64,000 nt of DNA from DASZQY01 sp963843565 (GCA_963843565.1 CAWJKY010000003.1:2604001-2668000); one strand, 5' to 3'; numbered from the stretch's first letter, positions 1 through 7,766 are shown. Notes: a model not told the origin generated them from the letters alone. Program-made: numbers and translations.

Positions 1-140
1 GCAAGCGAACGCCCTTCTTCGAAGCGATCGCCAGAGCGGAGCTCGGACGCGCCTACTGGAGCGAAGGCGACGAGGCGGAGTTGCGCGACGCGCGAACCCG
101 GAAGCGCAAACCTGAGGGCGCGCGCAAGCCCAGGCGCTGA
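1..140 (+). CDS. 3' end of an unidentified gene (truncated by window edge)
   Basis: An open frame enters from the window edge and stops at TGA 138-140, encoding a 45-residue C-terminus that is strongly basic (tail RKRKPEGARKPRR) and has a helical, charged look. No family is recognisable from so short a piece. It is followed at once by a strong hairpin (147-170), as expected for the 3' end of a real transcription unit, and converges on pheT. The call rests on frame openness and that terminator; the function is unknown. Confidence 0.5.
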   Translation, partial: KRTPFFEAIARAELGRAYWSEGDEAELRDARTRKRKPEGARKPRR

Positions 141-146
141 ACGACT

Positions 147-180
147 GGAGGGGCCGGCGACGGCCCCTCCCCTTTCTCAG
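147..180 (+). terminator. Intrinsic terminator between convergent genes
   Basis: A perfect 10-bp inverted repeat, GGAGGGGCCG at 147-156 and CGGCCCCTCC at 161-170, encloses a GCGA loop and is followed on the plus strand by a short T-rich stretch (173-177). It lies between the stop of the plus-strand gene at 140 and the stop of pheT at 177, so it may serve both directions, although the U-tract is only on the plus side. Confidence 0.7.
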
Positions 181-2597
181 GCCCGCAGCGTGCCGCCGGT
201 CGCCTTGGTGACCGCGTCGACGACCTTGCCGGCGGCCTGCTCGATCTCGGTGTCAGTCAGCGTGCGCTCGGAGGGCTGCATGGTCACCTCGATGGCGACC
301 GACTTGTTGTCGGCGCCGAGCGCCGCGCTCTCGAACACATCGAAGACATTGACGGCAGCGATCAGCTTGCGGTCGGCGCCCTCGGCGGCGCGCACGATCC
401 GCGCCGCGGTCACGTCGCGGCCGACGACGAAGGCGAAGTCGCGGCGCACGGGCTGGAAGGCGGACAGGTCGAGCGGCGTCTTGGTCTTGGTCGGGCGGGC
501 CTTCGGCAAGGGAATCGCATCGAGGATCAGCTCGAAGCCGGCGACCGGACCCGCCACGTCGAGAAGCTCGAGGATGCGCGGGTGAAGCTCGCCGAAGGTG
601 GCGAGGACGGTCTTCGGCCCCTGGCGGATCGTGCCGGAGCGGCCCGGGTGGAACCACTCGGGCGCGTCGTCGGTGACCTGCACCTTGGCGGCTGCGACAC
701 CCAGCACGTCGAGGAGCGCCAGCGCGTCGGCCTTGACGTCGAAGACGGAGGCGCCGGTGGCCTTGCCCTGCCAGTGGCGGCCGGCGCCGTTGACGCCCGC
801 CGTGCCGGTGCGCACCGCCGAGGCGGCGATCACCTGATCCTCGGGCCGGTCGCCGCGGTAAATCTGGCCGACCTCGAAGAGGGCGAGATCGGGGAAGCCG
901 CGCGCGGCATTGCGGCCGGCGGCGGCGAGAAGACCGGCAAGCAGACTCGGCCGCATGTCCGACATCTCGGCAGCGATCGGATTGGCCAGCACCAGATCGG
1001 GCGCGCCGCCGCCGAAGGCCGCCGCCTGATCGTGGGAGATGAACGACCAGGTCATCGCCTCGACCATGCCGCGGGCGGCGAGCGCCCGCTTGGCACGGCG
1101 GGTACGCACCTGGATCGGCGTCAGCACCGGCTTCAGGGCCTCGGGCGCGCGGCGCATGGGCGTCGGCGGCACCTTGTCGAGGCCGTAGATGCGGATGACT
1201 TCCTCGACGATATCGGCCTTGCCGGTGGCGTCCGGCCGCCAGGTCGGCACCGTCACGGTCAGCGCTCCCTTGCCGCTTTTCTTGGCGGCGAAGCCGAGCG
1301 CATCGAGGATGCGCGTCACGTCGGACACCGGCGGTTCGATGCCGGTCAGGCGCTTGATCTCGGAGAGCGGGAACTCGACCACCGTCCGGGTGTCCGGCAC
1401 CTCGCCGGCAACCAGCACCTCGGTCGGCGTGCCGCCGCAGAACTCGGTGACGAGCGCCGTGGCGAGCTCGAGGCCGGGCACGGTCAGAGACGGATCGACG
1501 CCGCGCTCGAAGCGATGGCGAGCGTCGGAGTTGATGCCGAGCTTGCGGCCGGTCTGGGCGATGTTGATCGGGTCCCACAACGCCGACTCGATGAGCACGT
1601 CGGTGGTGTCCGCATCGCACCCGGAGCGCTCACCGCCCATGACGCCGGCCAGCGACTCAACGCCGTTGTTGTCGGCGATGACGCAGATGTCCGGGTCGAG
1701 CGCGTAGGTCTTGCCGTCGAGGGCAAGAATTTCTTCGCCGGCGGCGGCGCGGCGCACGACCAGGCTGCCGGAGATCTTCCTGGCATCGAAGACGTGCAGC
1801 GGCCGGCAGCGGTCGTAGGTGATGAAGTTGGTGATGTCGACGAGCGCGTTGATGGGGCGGAGGCCAATGGCGCGGAGCCGCTTCTGCAGCCAGTCCGGCG
1901 ACGGGCCGTTCCTGACGCCGCGCACCAGGCGGAGCGCGAAGGCCGGGCAGAGCGACGGCGTCTCGCCGAAGTCGAGCTTGACCTTGACCGGACACGCGCC
2001 CTTGGCGGCGACCGGACGGACCGGCCGCTCTTTCAACACGCCGAGGCCGGCTGCGGCGAGATCGCGGGCGATGCCGGAGACGCCCAGCGCGTCCGGCCGG
2101 TTGGGGGTGACGGCGACATCGAGAACGGGATCGTCGAGGCCGGCGTAGGCGGCATAAGGGGTGCCGACCGGCGCGTCCTCGGGCAGGTCGACAATGCCAT
2201 CGTGATTATCGGACACGCCCAGCTCGCGCTCGGAGAGCAGCATGCCGTTGGAGGCAACGCCGCGGATGACGCCCTTCTCGAGCTGCACGCCGGTGCCGGG
2301 GATGTAGGCGCCAGCGGGCGCGAAGACGCCGATCATGCCGGTGCGGGCGTTGGGGGCGCCGCACACCACCTGCACCTTGCTGCCGTCGCCGGGGTCAACC
2401 ACGCAGACGTTGAGGCGATCGGCGTTGGGGTGCTTCTGGGCGGTCAGCACGCGCGCGATCCTGAACGGCGCATAACGCGCTGCCGGGTCCTCGACGTGAT
2501 CGACCTCAAGGCCGATCATGGTGAGCCTGTCGACGATCTCGGCGAGCGAGGCATCGGTCTCGAGGTGCTCCTTCAGCCAGGCGAGGGTGAACTTCAT
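177..2597 (-). CDS. pheT: Phenylalanine--tRNA ligase beta subunit
   Basis: The beta subunit of the alpha2-beta2 cytoplasmic enzyme that charges tRNA-Phe; it carries tRNA binding and the editing site. The 806 residues show the family layout: an EMAP/OB-type tRNA-binding domain near residues 39-150 (KHPNADRLNVCVVD), the B3/B4 editing domain near 200-400, B5, and a C-terminal ferredoxin-like anticodon-binding domain in the last ~95 residues (PVRRDFAFVV). The length is normal. ATG at 2597 follows the DUF2442 gene by only 12 bp. It is the last gene of the infC-rplT-pheST unit, but is separated from pheS by two inserted small genes. Confidence 0.97.
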   Translation of the reverse strand: MKFTLAWLKEHLETDASLAEIVDRLTMIGLEVDHVEDPAARYAPFRIARVLTAQKHPNADRLNVCVVDPGDGSKVQVVCGAPNARTGMIGVFAPAGAYIPGTGVQLEKGVIRGVASNGMLLSERELGVSDNHDGIVDLPEDAPVGTPYAAYAGLDDPVLDVAVTPNRPDALGVSGIARDLAAAGLGVLKERPVRPVAAKGACPVKVKLDFGETPSLCPAFALRLVRGVRNGPSPDWLQKRLRAIGLRPINALVDITNFITYDRCRPLHVFDARKISGSLVVRRAAAGEEILALDGKTYALDPDICVIADNNGVESLAGVMGGERSGCDADTTDVLIESALWDPINIAQTGRKLGINSDARHRFERGVDPSLTVPGLELATALVTEFCGGTPTEVLVAGEVPDTRTVVEFPLSEIKRLTGIEPPVSDVTRILDALGFAAKKSGKGALTVTVPTWRPDATGKADIVEEVIRIYGLDKVPPTPMRRAPEALKPVLTPIQVRTRRAKRALAARGMVEAMTWSFISHDQAAAFGGGAPDLVLANPIAAEMSDMRPSLLAGLLAAAGRNAARGFPDLALFEVGQIYRGDRPEDQVIAASAVRTGTAGVNGAGRHWQGKATGASVFDVKADALALLDVLGVAAAKVQVTDDAPEWFHPGRSGTIRQGPKTVLATFGELHPRILELLDVAGPVAGFELILDAIPLPKARPTKTKTPLDLSAFQPVRRDFAFVVGRDVTAARIVRAAEGADRKLIAAVNVFDVFESAALGADNKSVAIEVTMQPSERTLTDTEIEQAAGKVVDAVTKATGGTLRA

Positions 2598-2609
2598 GGG
2601 CCGCGCGAC

Positions 2610-2888
2610 CTATCTACGCTGTGTCGAGGGATCGACGGCGTCGGGCGCCTTGGTGCCGCGCAGAATGCTGGCCACGGAAATATCCTCGTCGATCTCGGGC
2701 CAATGAATCCCCAGCGGCGAGAGCTCGACGGCGGCGCGTTGTTCCACGGAGGCGCCCAGCAGCCGCGGATACCACCACAGGGGCGCGCGCAGCACGCGGC
2801 CGTCGGCAAGCGTTACCCGCAGGTGCTCGCCGTCGCAGCTGGCGGCGACCGGTTTGCTGTCCTCGATCTCAAGCACCAAAGTGGTCAT
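2610..2888 (-). CDS. DUF2442 family protein
   Basis: A 92-residue protein matching the small DUF2442 family by its N-terminal beta-rich block (LRVTLADGRVLRAPLWWYPRL), where a short ligand-like fold is followed by a pair of Trp/Pro residues and the IHWPEIDEDISVASIL ending typical of the family. The function is not established; DUF2442 genes are often found beside DUF4160 genes and the pair has the look of a toxin-antitoxin or paired regulatory module. The start at 2888 overlaps the end of the DUF4160 gene by 20 bp, and the stop lies 12 bp before pheT, so it must be co-transcribed and translationally coupled with pheST. Family assignment is from memory of the conserved motif. Confidence 0.8.
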   Translation of the reverse strand: MTTLVLEIEDSKPVAASCDGEHLRVTLADGRVLRAPLWWYPRLLGASVEQRAAVELSPLGIHWPEIDEDISVASILRGTKAPDAVDPSTQRR

Positions 2889-3105
2889 TCCACGCTTCCA
2901 TGAACGCAGTTCTTTCGCCGCGAACCTTGCGCACCAGCTCGTTCAGCTCGCGCGCATTGTACCCAAGATTGATGGCCACAGCGGCATCATGCAGCCAGAT
3001 CTTGGCTTCCTTGCCGCCCTTGACGATGTGGACGTGTGGCGGCTCCCAGTTGTCGGCCGAATAGAAGAAGAACCGGTACCCTTTCCACCTGAGGATTGTG
3101 GGCAC
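2869..3105 (-). CDS. DUF4160 family protein
   Basis: A 78-residue protein with the DUF4160 hallmarks: PTILRWKGYRFFFYSADN near the N-terminus, the EPPHVHIVKGG motif and a closing W-x-x-HF. It starts at GTG 3103-3105, whose first base is the last base of the pheS stop (TAGTG), so its translation is coupled to that of pheS; a longer upstream frame reading is only an overlap with pheS. The histidine-containing PPHVH motif suggests a catalytic or metal-binding role, but no activity is established. Its partner is the overlapping DUF2442 gene downstream. Placing such a pair inside pheS-pheT is unusual. Confidence 0.82.
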   Translation of the reverse strand: MPTILRWKGYRFFFYSADNWEPPHVHIVKGGKEAKIWLHDAAVAINLGYNARELNELVRKVRGERTAFMEAWNDHFGA

Positions 3106-4202
3106 TACGACGACAGCCCTCCGACCAGCGTCGGCAGGTCGAGAGGGCGGAAGCCGTAGTGGTTGAGCCAGCGCACGTCGGCGTCGAAGAAGGCGCGCAG
3201 GTCCGGCATGCCGTACTTCAGCATGGCGATGCGATCGATGCCCATGCCCCAGGCGAAACCCTGGACCTTCTCCGGATCGTGGCCGCCGAACCGGATGACG
3301 TTGGGGTGGACCATGCCGCAGCCCAGAATCTCCAGCCAGTCGTCGCCCTCGCCGAAGCGGATCTCGTTGCCGACGCGGCGACAGCCGATGTCGACCTCCA
3401 TCGACGGCTCGGTGAACGGGAAGAACGACGGGCGGAAGCGCATCTTGACCTGGTCGACCTCGAAGAAGGCGCGGCAGAATTCCTCCAGCACCCACTTCAT
3501 GTGGCCGACGGTCGATTCCTCGTCGATGACCAGCCCCTCGACCTGATGGAACATCGGCGTGTGGGTCTGGTCGGAATCGACGCGGTAGGTGCGCCCCGGA
3601 ATGATGACGCGGATCGGCGGCTGCTCGGCCTCCATGGTCCGGATCTGGACCGGCGAGGTGTGGGTGCGCAGGAGCATGCGCTCACCGTCCGCCTTCGGAT
3701 TGAAGAAGAAGGTGTCGTGCATCTCGCGCGCCGGATGGCCGACGGGGAAATTGAGCGCGGTGAAATTGTAGTAGTCGGTCTCGATGTCCGGACCCTCGGC
3801 GATCTTGAAGTCGAGGTCGGCGAAGATGGCGGTGATCTCGTCGATCACCTGGCTGACGGGGTGGATGCGGCCGAGTTCGAGCGGCGCAGGGCGGACGGGC
3901 AGCGTCACGTCGACGGATTCGCCGGCCAGCCGCCGTGTGAGATCGGCTTCCCTGAGCACCGAGCGGCGGGCGGCGAGGGCCTCGCCGACCCGGGTTTTCA
4001 GGCCGTTCAGCGCCGGACCCATGACCTGACGGACCTCGGGCGTCATGGCGCCCAGCGTCTTCATCAGTTCCGAGACGACGCCCTTCTTGCCAAGGGCGGC
4101 GACGCGCTCGGCTTCCAGCGCCGCCTCGTCGCCGGCGGCGGCGATGCGGCCGGTGATTTCCTGCTCGAGGACTTCCAGCTCGCGCGTCGGGTTGGCGTTC
4201 AT
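3105..4202 (-). CDS. pheS: Phenylalanine--tRNA ligase alpha subunit
   Basis: The catalytic subunit of phenylalanyl-tRNA synthetase, a class II aminoacyl-tRNA synthetase. The 365 residues contain an N-terminal coiled-coil (about 1-85), motif 2 around FRPSFFPFTEPSMEVD, and motif 3 with GFAWGMGIDRIAMLKYG, where the Ala of GFAWG occupies the position that sets the size of the phenylalanine pocket (Ala294 in E. coli numbering). ATG at 4202 is the natural start; the gene lies 54 bp after rplT. Its stop codon overlaps the GTG of the DUF4160 gene by one base. Confidence 0.97.
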   Translation of the reverse strand: MNANPTRELEVLEQEITGRIAAAGDEAALEAERVAALGKKGVVSELMKTLGAMTPEVRQVMGPALNGLKTRVGEALAARRSVLREADLTRRLAGESVDVTLPVRPAPLELGRIHPVSQVIDEITAIFADLDFKIAEGPDIETDYYNFTALNFPVGHPAREMHDTFFFNPKADGERMLLRTHTSPVQIRTMEAEQPPIRVIIPGRTYRVDSDQTHTPMFHQVEGLVIDEESTVGHMKWVLEEFCRAFFEVDQVKMRFRPSFFPFTEPSMEVDIGCRRVGNEIRFGEGDDWLEILGCGMVHPNVIRFGGHDPEKVQGFAWGMGIDRIAMLKYGMPDLRAFFDADVRWLNHYGFRPLDLPTLVGGLSS

Positions 4203-4256
4203 CGGTTCAGCTCATGACGGGAGACGGGACGCCCCTCTCCCTTCGGTACGGCCGAA

Positions 4257-4613
4257 CTAGGCGAGGGCTCGTTCCGCCTGCTCGACCAACGTCTTGAACG
4301 AGGCCGGCTCGCTGACGGCGAGCTCGGCGAGGACCTTGCGGTCGATTTCGACCCCGGCCTTGCCGAGGCCGTCGATAAATCGGCCGTAGGTCAGACCGTG
4401 CTCGCGGGTGGCGGCGTTGATGCGCTGAATCCACAGGGCGCGGAACGACCGCTTGCGGTTCTTGCGGTCGCGAAAGGCGTACTGGGCGGCCTTGTCGACG
4501 GCCGCCTTGGCGGTGCGGATGGTGTTCTTGCGGCGGCCGTAGAAGCCTTTGGCGCGCTTCAGGACCTTCTTGTGCTTGGCGTGCGATGTGACGCCGCGCT
4601 TCACTCGCGACAT
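4257..4613 (-). CDS. rplT: 50S ribosomal protein L20
   Basis: Ribosomal protein L20, needed early in 50S assembly and, in many bacteria, the autogenous repressor of the rpmI-rplT mRNA. The 118 residues have the highly basic N-terminal arm (MSRVKRGVTSHAKHKK, KGFYGRRKNT) and the globular C-terminal domain (GLTYGRFIDGL). It lies 41 bp downstream of rpmI and 54 bp upstream of pheS on the same strand. Confidence 0.97.
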   Translation of the reverse strand: MSRVKRGVTSHAKHKKVLKRAKGFYGRRKNTIRTAKAAVDKAAQYAFRDRKNRKRSFRALWIQRINAATREHGLTYGRFIDGLGKAGVEIDRKVLAELAVSEPASFKTLVEQAERALA

Positions 4614-4654
4614 GATGATCTCCTCAGATCAAGAATAAGGGTCGGTAGACGCGG

Positions 4655-4855
4655 TCAGCCGTTGGGCAAAAAGTACTTCTTGACGTTGTCGCCATCCGTC
4701 TTGAACAGGATGGCGGTGCCACGAAGATTGCGGATCTGCTTGGGAGTCCGCCGGATCAACATGTGGCGCTTGCCTTGCTGGCCGTGCTTGACCTTGCCGG
4801 TCGCGGTGAGCTTGAAGCGCTTTTTGGCGCCGCTCTTGGTCTTCAGCTTGGGCAT
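4655..4855 (-). CDS. rpmI: 50S ribosomal protein L35
   Basis: Ribosomal protein L35, a small basic 50S protein. The chosen start at 4855 gives 66 residues beginning MPKLKTKSGAKKRFK, the invariant L35 N-terminus, and is preceded by a GGGGAG Shine-Dalgarno sequence; the open frame can be read ten residues further upstream but nothing supports that. The C-terminal NLRGTAILFKTDGDNVKKYF is typical. It follows infC after a ~210-bp gap that contains two hairpins. Confidence 0.96.
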   Translation of the reverse strand: MPKLKTKSGAKKRFKLTATGKVKHGQQGKRHMLIRRTPKQIRNLRGTAILFKTDGDNVKKYFLPNG

Positions 4856-4910
4856 TTGGCTCCCCTTGAAGTTGGAGGCTGACAAAACGCCGCCACGGCA
4901 TGCCCGAAAC

Positions 4911-4928
4911 GAGGCCCGGAAGGGCCTC
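4911..4928 (-). promoter_or_regulatory. Hairpin in the rpmI-rplT 5' leader
   Basis: A perfect 7-bp stem (GAGGCCC at 4911-4917, GGGCCTC at 4922-4928) with a 4-nt loop lies about 55 nt upstream of the rpmI start. In many bacteria L20 binds a structured leader here to repress rpmI-rplT, so this is a plausible part of an autoregulatory element; that role is inference from position. Confidence 0.4.
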
Positions 4929-5002
4929 GGATATGAGCCGGTCGGCGCGTGAACGCGGCCTTATAGCGACGGGCGCGGCGGCGCACAAGGGCCGGGCGCC
5001 CA

Positions 5003-5036
5003 AACGAAAAGCCGGCGCAAATGCCTACGCCGGCTT
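5003..5036 (-). terminator. Terminator or attenuator after infC
   Basis: On the minus strand a 9-bp stem (arms at 5028-5036 and 5009-5017, AAGCCGGCG / CGCCGGCTT) with a 10-nt loop is followed by TTTTCGTTTG (5012-5003). It sits 28 bp past the infC stop and before rpmI, so it either ends part of the infC transcripts or acts as an attenuator for rpmI-rplT-pheST. Confidence 0.7.
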
Positions 5037-5064
5037 CACTCTTCCCCTCGCGATCTCGCCCGGC

Positions 5065-5601
5065 CTAGCGCGGGGCGAGCACCATCATCATCTGGCGCCC
5101 TTCCATCTTGGGCTCGGCCTCGACCTTGGCGATCGGGGCGGTGTCTTCCTTGACCCGGTTGAGGAGCTTGGCGCCGAGCTCCAGATGGGCCATCTCGCGG
5201 CCGCGGAAACGCAGCGTCAGCTTGACCTTGTCGCCCTCCTCGAAGAAGCGCTTGATCGCCCGCATCTTCACCTCGTAGTCGTGGATGTCGATGTTGGGGC
5301 GCATCTTGATCTCCTTGATCTCGATGACCTTCTGCTTCTTGCGGGCTTCGGTGGCCTTCTTCTGGGCCTGATACTTGAAACGACCGTAGTCGAGAATTTT
5401 GACGACTGGCGGTGACTGGTTCGGCGAAATCTCAACCAGATCCATCCCGGCCTCGCTGGCGAGGTCGAGGGCCTGTCGAATGGTGATGGTGCCGTGATTT
5501 TCGCCCTTGTCGTCGATCAACTGGACTGAATCGACCAGGATCTCGTCGTTGATGCGCGGGCCTTCCTTGACGGTGGGGGCTGCTTTAAACGGTCGGCGAA
5601 T
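5065..5601 (-). CDS. infC: Translation initiation factor IF-3 (AUU start)
   Basis: IF-3 binds the 30S subunit and enforces start-codon fidelity. Reading from ATT at 5599-5601 gives 178 residues, close to the E. coli length of 180, starting with RRPFKAAPTVKEGPRIND, the conserved N-terminal domain entry; an AUG-type or TTG start (5520) would delete that conserved part. A GAGGAG Shine-Dalgarno lies 9 nt upstream. A rare AUU start is the classic basis of IF-3 autoregulation: IF-3 discriminates against its own mRNA when abundant. The C-terminal domain carries RFRGREMAH and the usual end. It is the first gene of the infC-rpmI-rplT-pheST unit. Confidence 0.95.
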   Translation of the reverse strand: MRRPFKAAPTVKEGPRINDEILVDSVQLIDDKGENHGTITIRQALDLASEAGMDLVEISPNQSPPVVKILDYGRFKYQAQKKATEARKKQKVIEIKEIKMRPNIDIHDYEVKMRAIKRFFEEGDKVKLTLRFRGREMAHLELGAKLLNRVKEDTAPIAKVEAEPKMEGRQMMMVLAPR

Positions 5602-5616
5602 GGCGTTTGTCTCCTC
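5599..5616 (-). promoter_or_regulatory. infC ribosome binding site with AUU start codon
   Basis: GAGGAG (5611-5616) is followed after 9 nt by ATT (5599-5601), in frame with the conserved IF-3 N-terminus. No ATG, GTG or TTG in that frame precedes the conserved sequence, which decides the start. Confidence 0.85.
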
Positions 5617-5713
5617 TGTGGTTTGCGGGAATTCCGCGAAGGGGCGAGGATTCCGCTAAGCGGGAAGGGAAGTCAACCAGCCATGATGCAGCGGGCGCCC
5701 TGGAATTGACCTG

Positions 5714-6490
5714 GTGAACGAACTCCGCCCGGAAACGCTCCGTGTCGGCGATGGTGCCGACGGCCGCGAAATCGCCGTGCTCGCCCGCCCGGGCGGGGCG
5801 CCCGGCGTCTTCTGGCTGGGCGGGTTCCGCTCCGACATGACGGGGAGCAAGGCGACGGCGGTCGACGCCTTTGCAGCGGCGCGAAATCTCGCGGCCGTCC
5901 GTTTCGACTACTCCGGCCATGGCGCCTCGGGCGGCGCCTTCGAAGACGGCACGATCTCGCGCTGGCTTGAAGAGGCCCGCGCCGTCTTCGAGCGTCACGC
6001 CGGGGAGCGCACCATCGTGGTGGGTTCGTCGATGGGCGGCTGGATCGCGCTGCTGCTCGCCACCGCGCTTCGCGGCACCGGGCGGGTCGCCGGGCTGGTG
6101 CTGATCGCGCCGGCGGTCGACATGACGCGGGCGCTGATGTGGGAGCGCTGGCCGAAGAAGGCCCAGCGGGACCTGATGAAGAGCGGCGTCTACCTGGAGC
6201 CGACGCCCTACGCCGACCAGCCCTATGCGATCACCCGCGCGCTCATCGAGGACGGCGACCGCCACCTGTTCGGCGAGACCCTGATCGAGGTCGGCTGCCC
6301 GGTGCACATCCTGCAAGGGGTGAAGGACGCGGCGGTGCCGTGGCGCCACGCGGAGCGGCTGGTGACCCAGCTTGCCTCCGACGACGTGGTGCTGACGCTG
6401 GTCAAGGACGGCGATCACCGCCTGTCGCGGCCCGCCGATATCGCCCTGATCGAGGGCGCCATTGCGGGGCTTCTCGCCCCGTCCGGCTAG
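5714..6490 (+). CDS. Alpha/beta hydrolase (serine hydrolase)
   Basis: A 258-residue alpha/beta hydrolase starting at GTG 5714. The nucleophile elbow GSSMGG places Ser106 as the catalytic serine, an HG-type oxyanion segment may be FDYSGHGASGG, and DGDHR near residue 237 provides the catalytic histidine. The overall pattern resembles the ABHD10/palmitoyl-thioesterase-like bacterial hydrolases, so it may be a thioesterase or carboxylesterase; the substrate cannot be told. It is divergent from infC and converges on the LysR gene, with which it shares the palindromic stop CTAG. Confidence 0.85.
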   Translation: MNELRPETLRVGDGADGREIAVLARPGGAPGVFWLGGFRSDMTGSKATAVDAFAAARNLAAVRFDYSGHGASGGAFEDGTISRWLEEARAVFERHAGERTIVVGSSMGGWIALLLATALRGTGRVAGLVLIAPAVDMTRALMWERWPKKAQRDLMKSGVYLEPTPYADQPYAITRALIEDGDRHLFGETLIEVGCPVHILQGVKDAAVPWRHAERLVTQLASDDVVLTLVKDGDHRLSRPADIALIEGAIAGLLAPSG

Positions 6491-7374
6491 GGCCCCGGCC
6501 GCTCGCCGACGAACAGCGCGCGATGCTCGTCCAGAAGCGCGGCCAGCCGCTCGATCACGGTGCGCACGGCGGGTTCGTGGCGGGCCTGTTCGTTGACCAC
6601 CAGCCACTGCTCGCCGCGCAACTCCGGTACCGGATCGCCGACGCGCGCCAGATCCGCTTCCGCGTCGCCGACGAAGCAGGGCAACACCGCCAGCCCGGCG
6701 CCGGCGACGAGCAGGTCGAGCACGACCCGCGCGTCGCTGCAGCTGATCGCGGTGCGGTCGAGATGGCGGGCGCGAATCCAGCGCGCCGAGGGTGTGACGG
6801 CGGCTTCGCCGACTACCGCGATCCACGGCAGCGTGTCGGCGTCCGCGTCGGAGCCACGGCGCCGATAGATGGCGTGCGCGACGTCCTGCAGACGCCGTCC
6901 GGCGAGGCGGGTGTCCTCAGGGGCGCGGTTGCGGACGCCGATGTCGGCCTGACGATGGCCGATGTCGACGTCGGCGTGGGCTGTGGTCAGTTCGAGGCCG
7001 AGCGAGTCTTCGCCCCGCCACAGCGTGTCGGCGTGACGGGCGAGAAACCGCGAGGTCCACGCGCCGGCCGAGATGCGCACGACACGCCGGGCGTTGCGGG
7101 TGTGCCAGCGTTCGATCTCACGCGCGGCCTGCTCCATTTCGAGGGCGCGGCGGTAGAGCTCGCGGCCGGCCTCGGTCATCCGGTATCCGGTCTGGCTGCG
7201 CTCGAACAGGCGCGTCGCGAGGCGCTCCTCGAGCGCCGCCATCCGGCGCCCGAGCGTCGGCGCGCTGACCAGCGTGCGTCGGGCGCCGCCGCTCAGGCCC
7301 TCGGCGCGGGCGACGTCGAGGAAGAGCCGGATCTCGTCCCAGTTCAGCGAGCCTTTCATTTCTGAAATACTCAT
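6487..7374 (-). CDS. LysR family transcriptional regulator
   Basis: A LysR-type regulator of 295 residues when started at ATG 7374 (MSISEMKGSLNWDEIRLF); an earlier in-frame start at 7467 adds a non-homologous basic tail and is rejected. The N-terminal winged HTH contains the diagnostic SAPTLGRRMAALEERLATRLFERS with the T-E-AG segment after it, and the C-terminal half is a periplasmic-binding-protein-like effector domain ending in a VLDLLVAGAGLAVLPCFVGD block typical of the family. It is divergent from the small ORF at 7590, its most likely target by the usual LysR layout; the effector is unknown. Confidence 0.9.
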   Translation of the reverse strand: MSISEMKGSLNWDEIRLFLDVARAEGLSGGARRTLVSAPTLGRRMAALEERLATRLFERSQTGYRMTEAGRELYRRALEMEQAAREIERWHTRNARRVVRISAGAWTSRFLARHADTLWRGEDSLGLELTTAHADVDIGHRQADIGVRNRAPEDTRLAGRRLQDVAHAIYRRRGSDADADTLPWIAVVGEAAVTPSARWIRARHLDRTAISCSDARVVLDLLVAGAGLAVLPCFVGDAEADLARVGDPVPELRGEQWLVVNEQARHEPAVRTVIERLAALLDEHRALFVGERPGP

Positions 7375-7406
7375 TGCGAAGTCTCGTCTACCGCGTGCCG
7401 GGTTCC

Positions 7407-7426
7407 TTGCCAAAATGTAGCGGCAA
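7407..7426. promoter_or_regulatory. Candidate LysR operator
   Basis: Inverted arms TTGCC (7407-7411) and GGCAA (7422-7426) are separated by 10 nt in the region between the LysR gene and the divergent small ORF. The position and symmetry are right for an autoregulatory LysR site; no binding evidence exists. Confidence 0.3.
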
Positions 7427-7589
7427 CAGGGGCTGGCGACAATGGGCGCGGCGTTTCCAGGACGCACGACCTAAACGCAGACCCGGTCTTTCGACAGTCG
7501 ACTGAGGGCGGATGTCGAAGGGGCGTCAGCCCAGCCGACCATGAACAACGCAGCCGTTTTGCGAACCTCTCGCCGAAGGAGATTCAATC

Positions 7590-7766
7590 GTGTCCGACTC
7601 GCTGAACGAAGTTCTGAGAGGCCTCCGCCTCGTTCCGCCGAACGCTTCGAGGTCGCCGGACGACTACTACCGCTTCTTTGCGCCGCCCAGACGGCCCATG
7701 GCGCTTCCCTACGGGCTGGTGGCGATGGCGGTGCTGGTGGTGTGCCTCGGCGCATTCCTGCGCTGA
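7590..7766 (+). CDS. Small single-pass membrane protein (58 residues), unknown
   Basis: A 58-residue ORF starting at GTG 7590, with a strong AAGGAG Shine-Dalgarno six nt upstream (7576-7582 region), stopping at TGA 7764-7766. The first 36 residues are polar and contain DDYYRFFAPPRRP; residues ~37-57 (LPYGLVAMAVLVVCLGAFL) form one transmembrane helix close to the C-terminus, as in tail-anchored proteins. No family is recognised. It is divergent from the LysR gene and converges on the GGDEF-EAL gene 15 bp away. Support comes from the ribosome site, the coherent TM segment and absence of any overlapping better gene. Confidence 0.65.
   Translation: MSDSLNEVLRGLRLVPPNASRSPDDYYRFFAPPRRPMALPYGLVAMAVLVVCLGAFLR

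Noticed and set aside
582..2903. A 773-codon open frame on the plus strand opposite pheT
   Set aside because: High-GC antisense shadow: composition rich in Gly, Arg, Asp and His with no motifs, while the minus strand encodes an unambiguous PheT.
4219..4241. Terminator between rplT and pheS
   Set aside because: A hairpin can form (GGGAGA/TCTCCC) but no U-tract follows and pheS starts immediately after.
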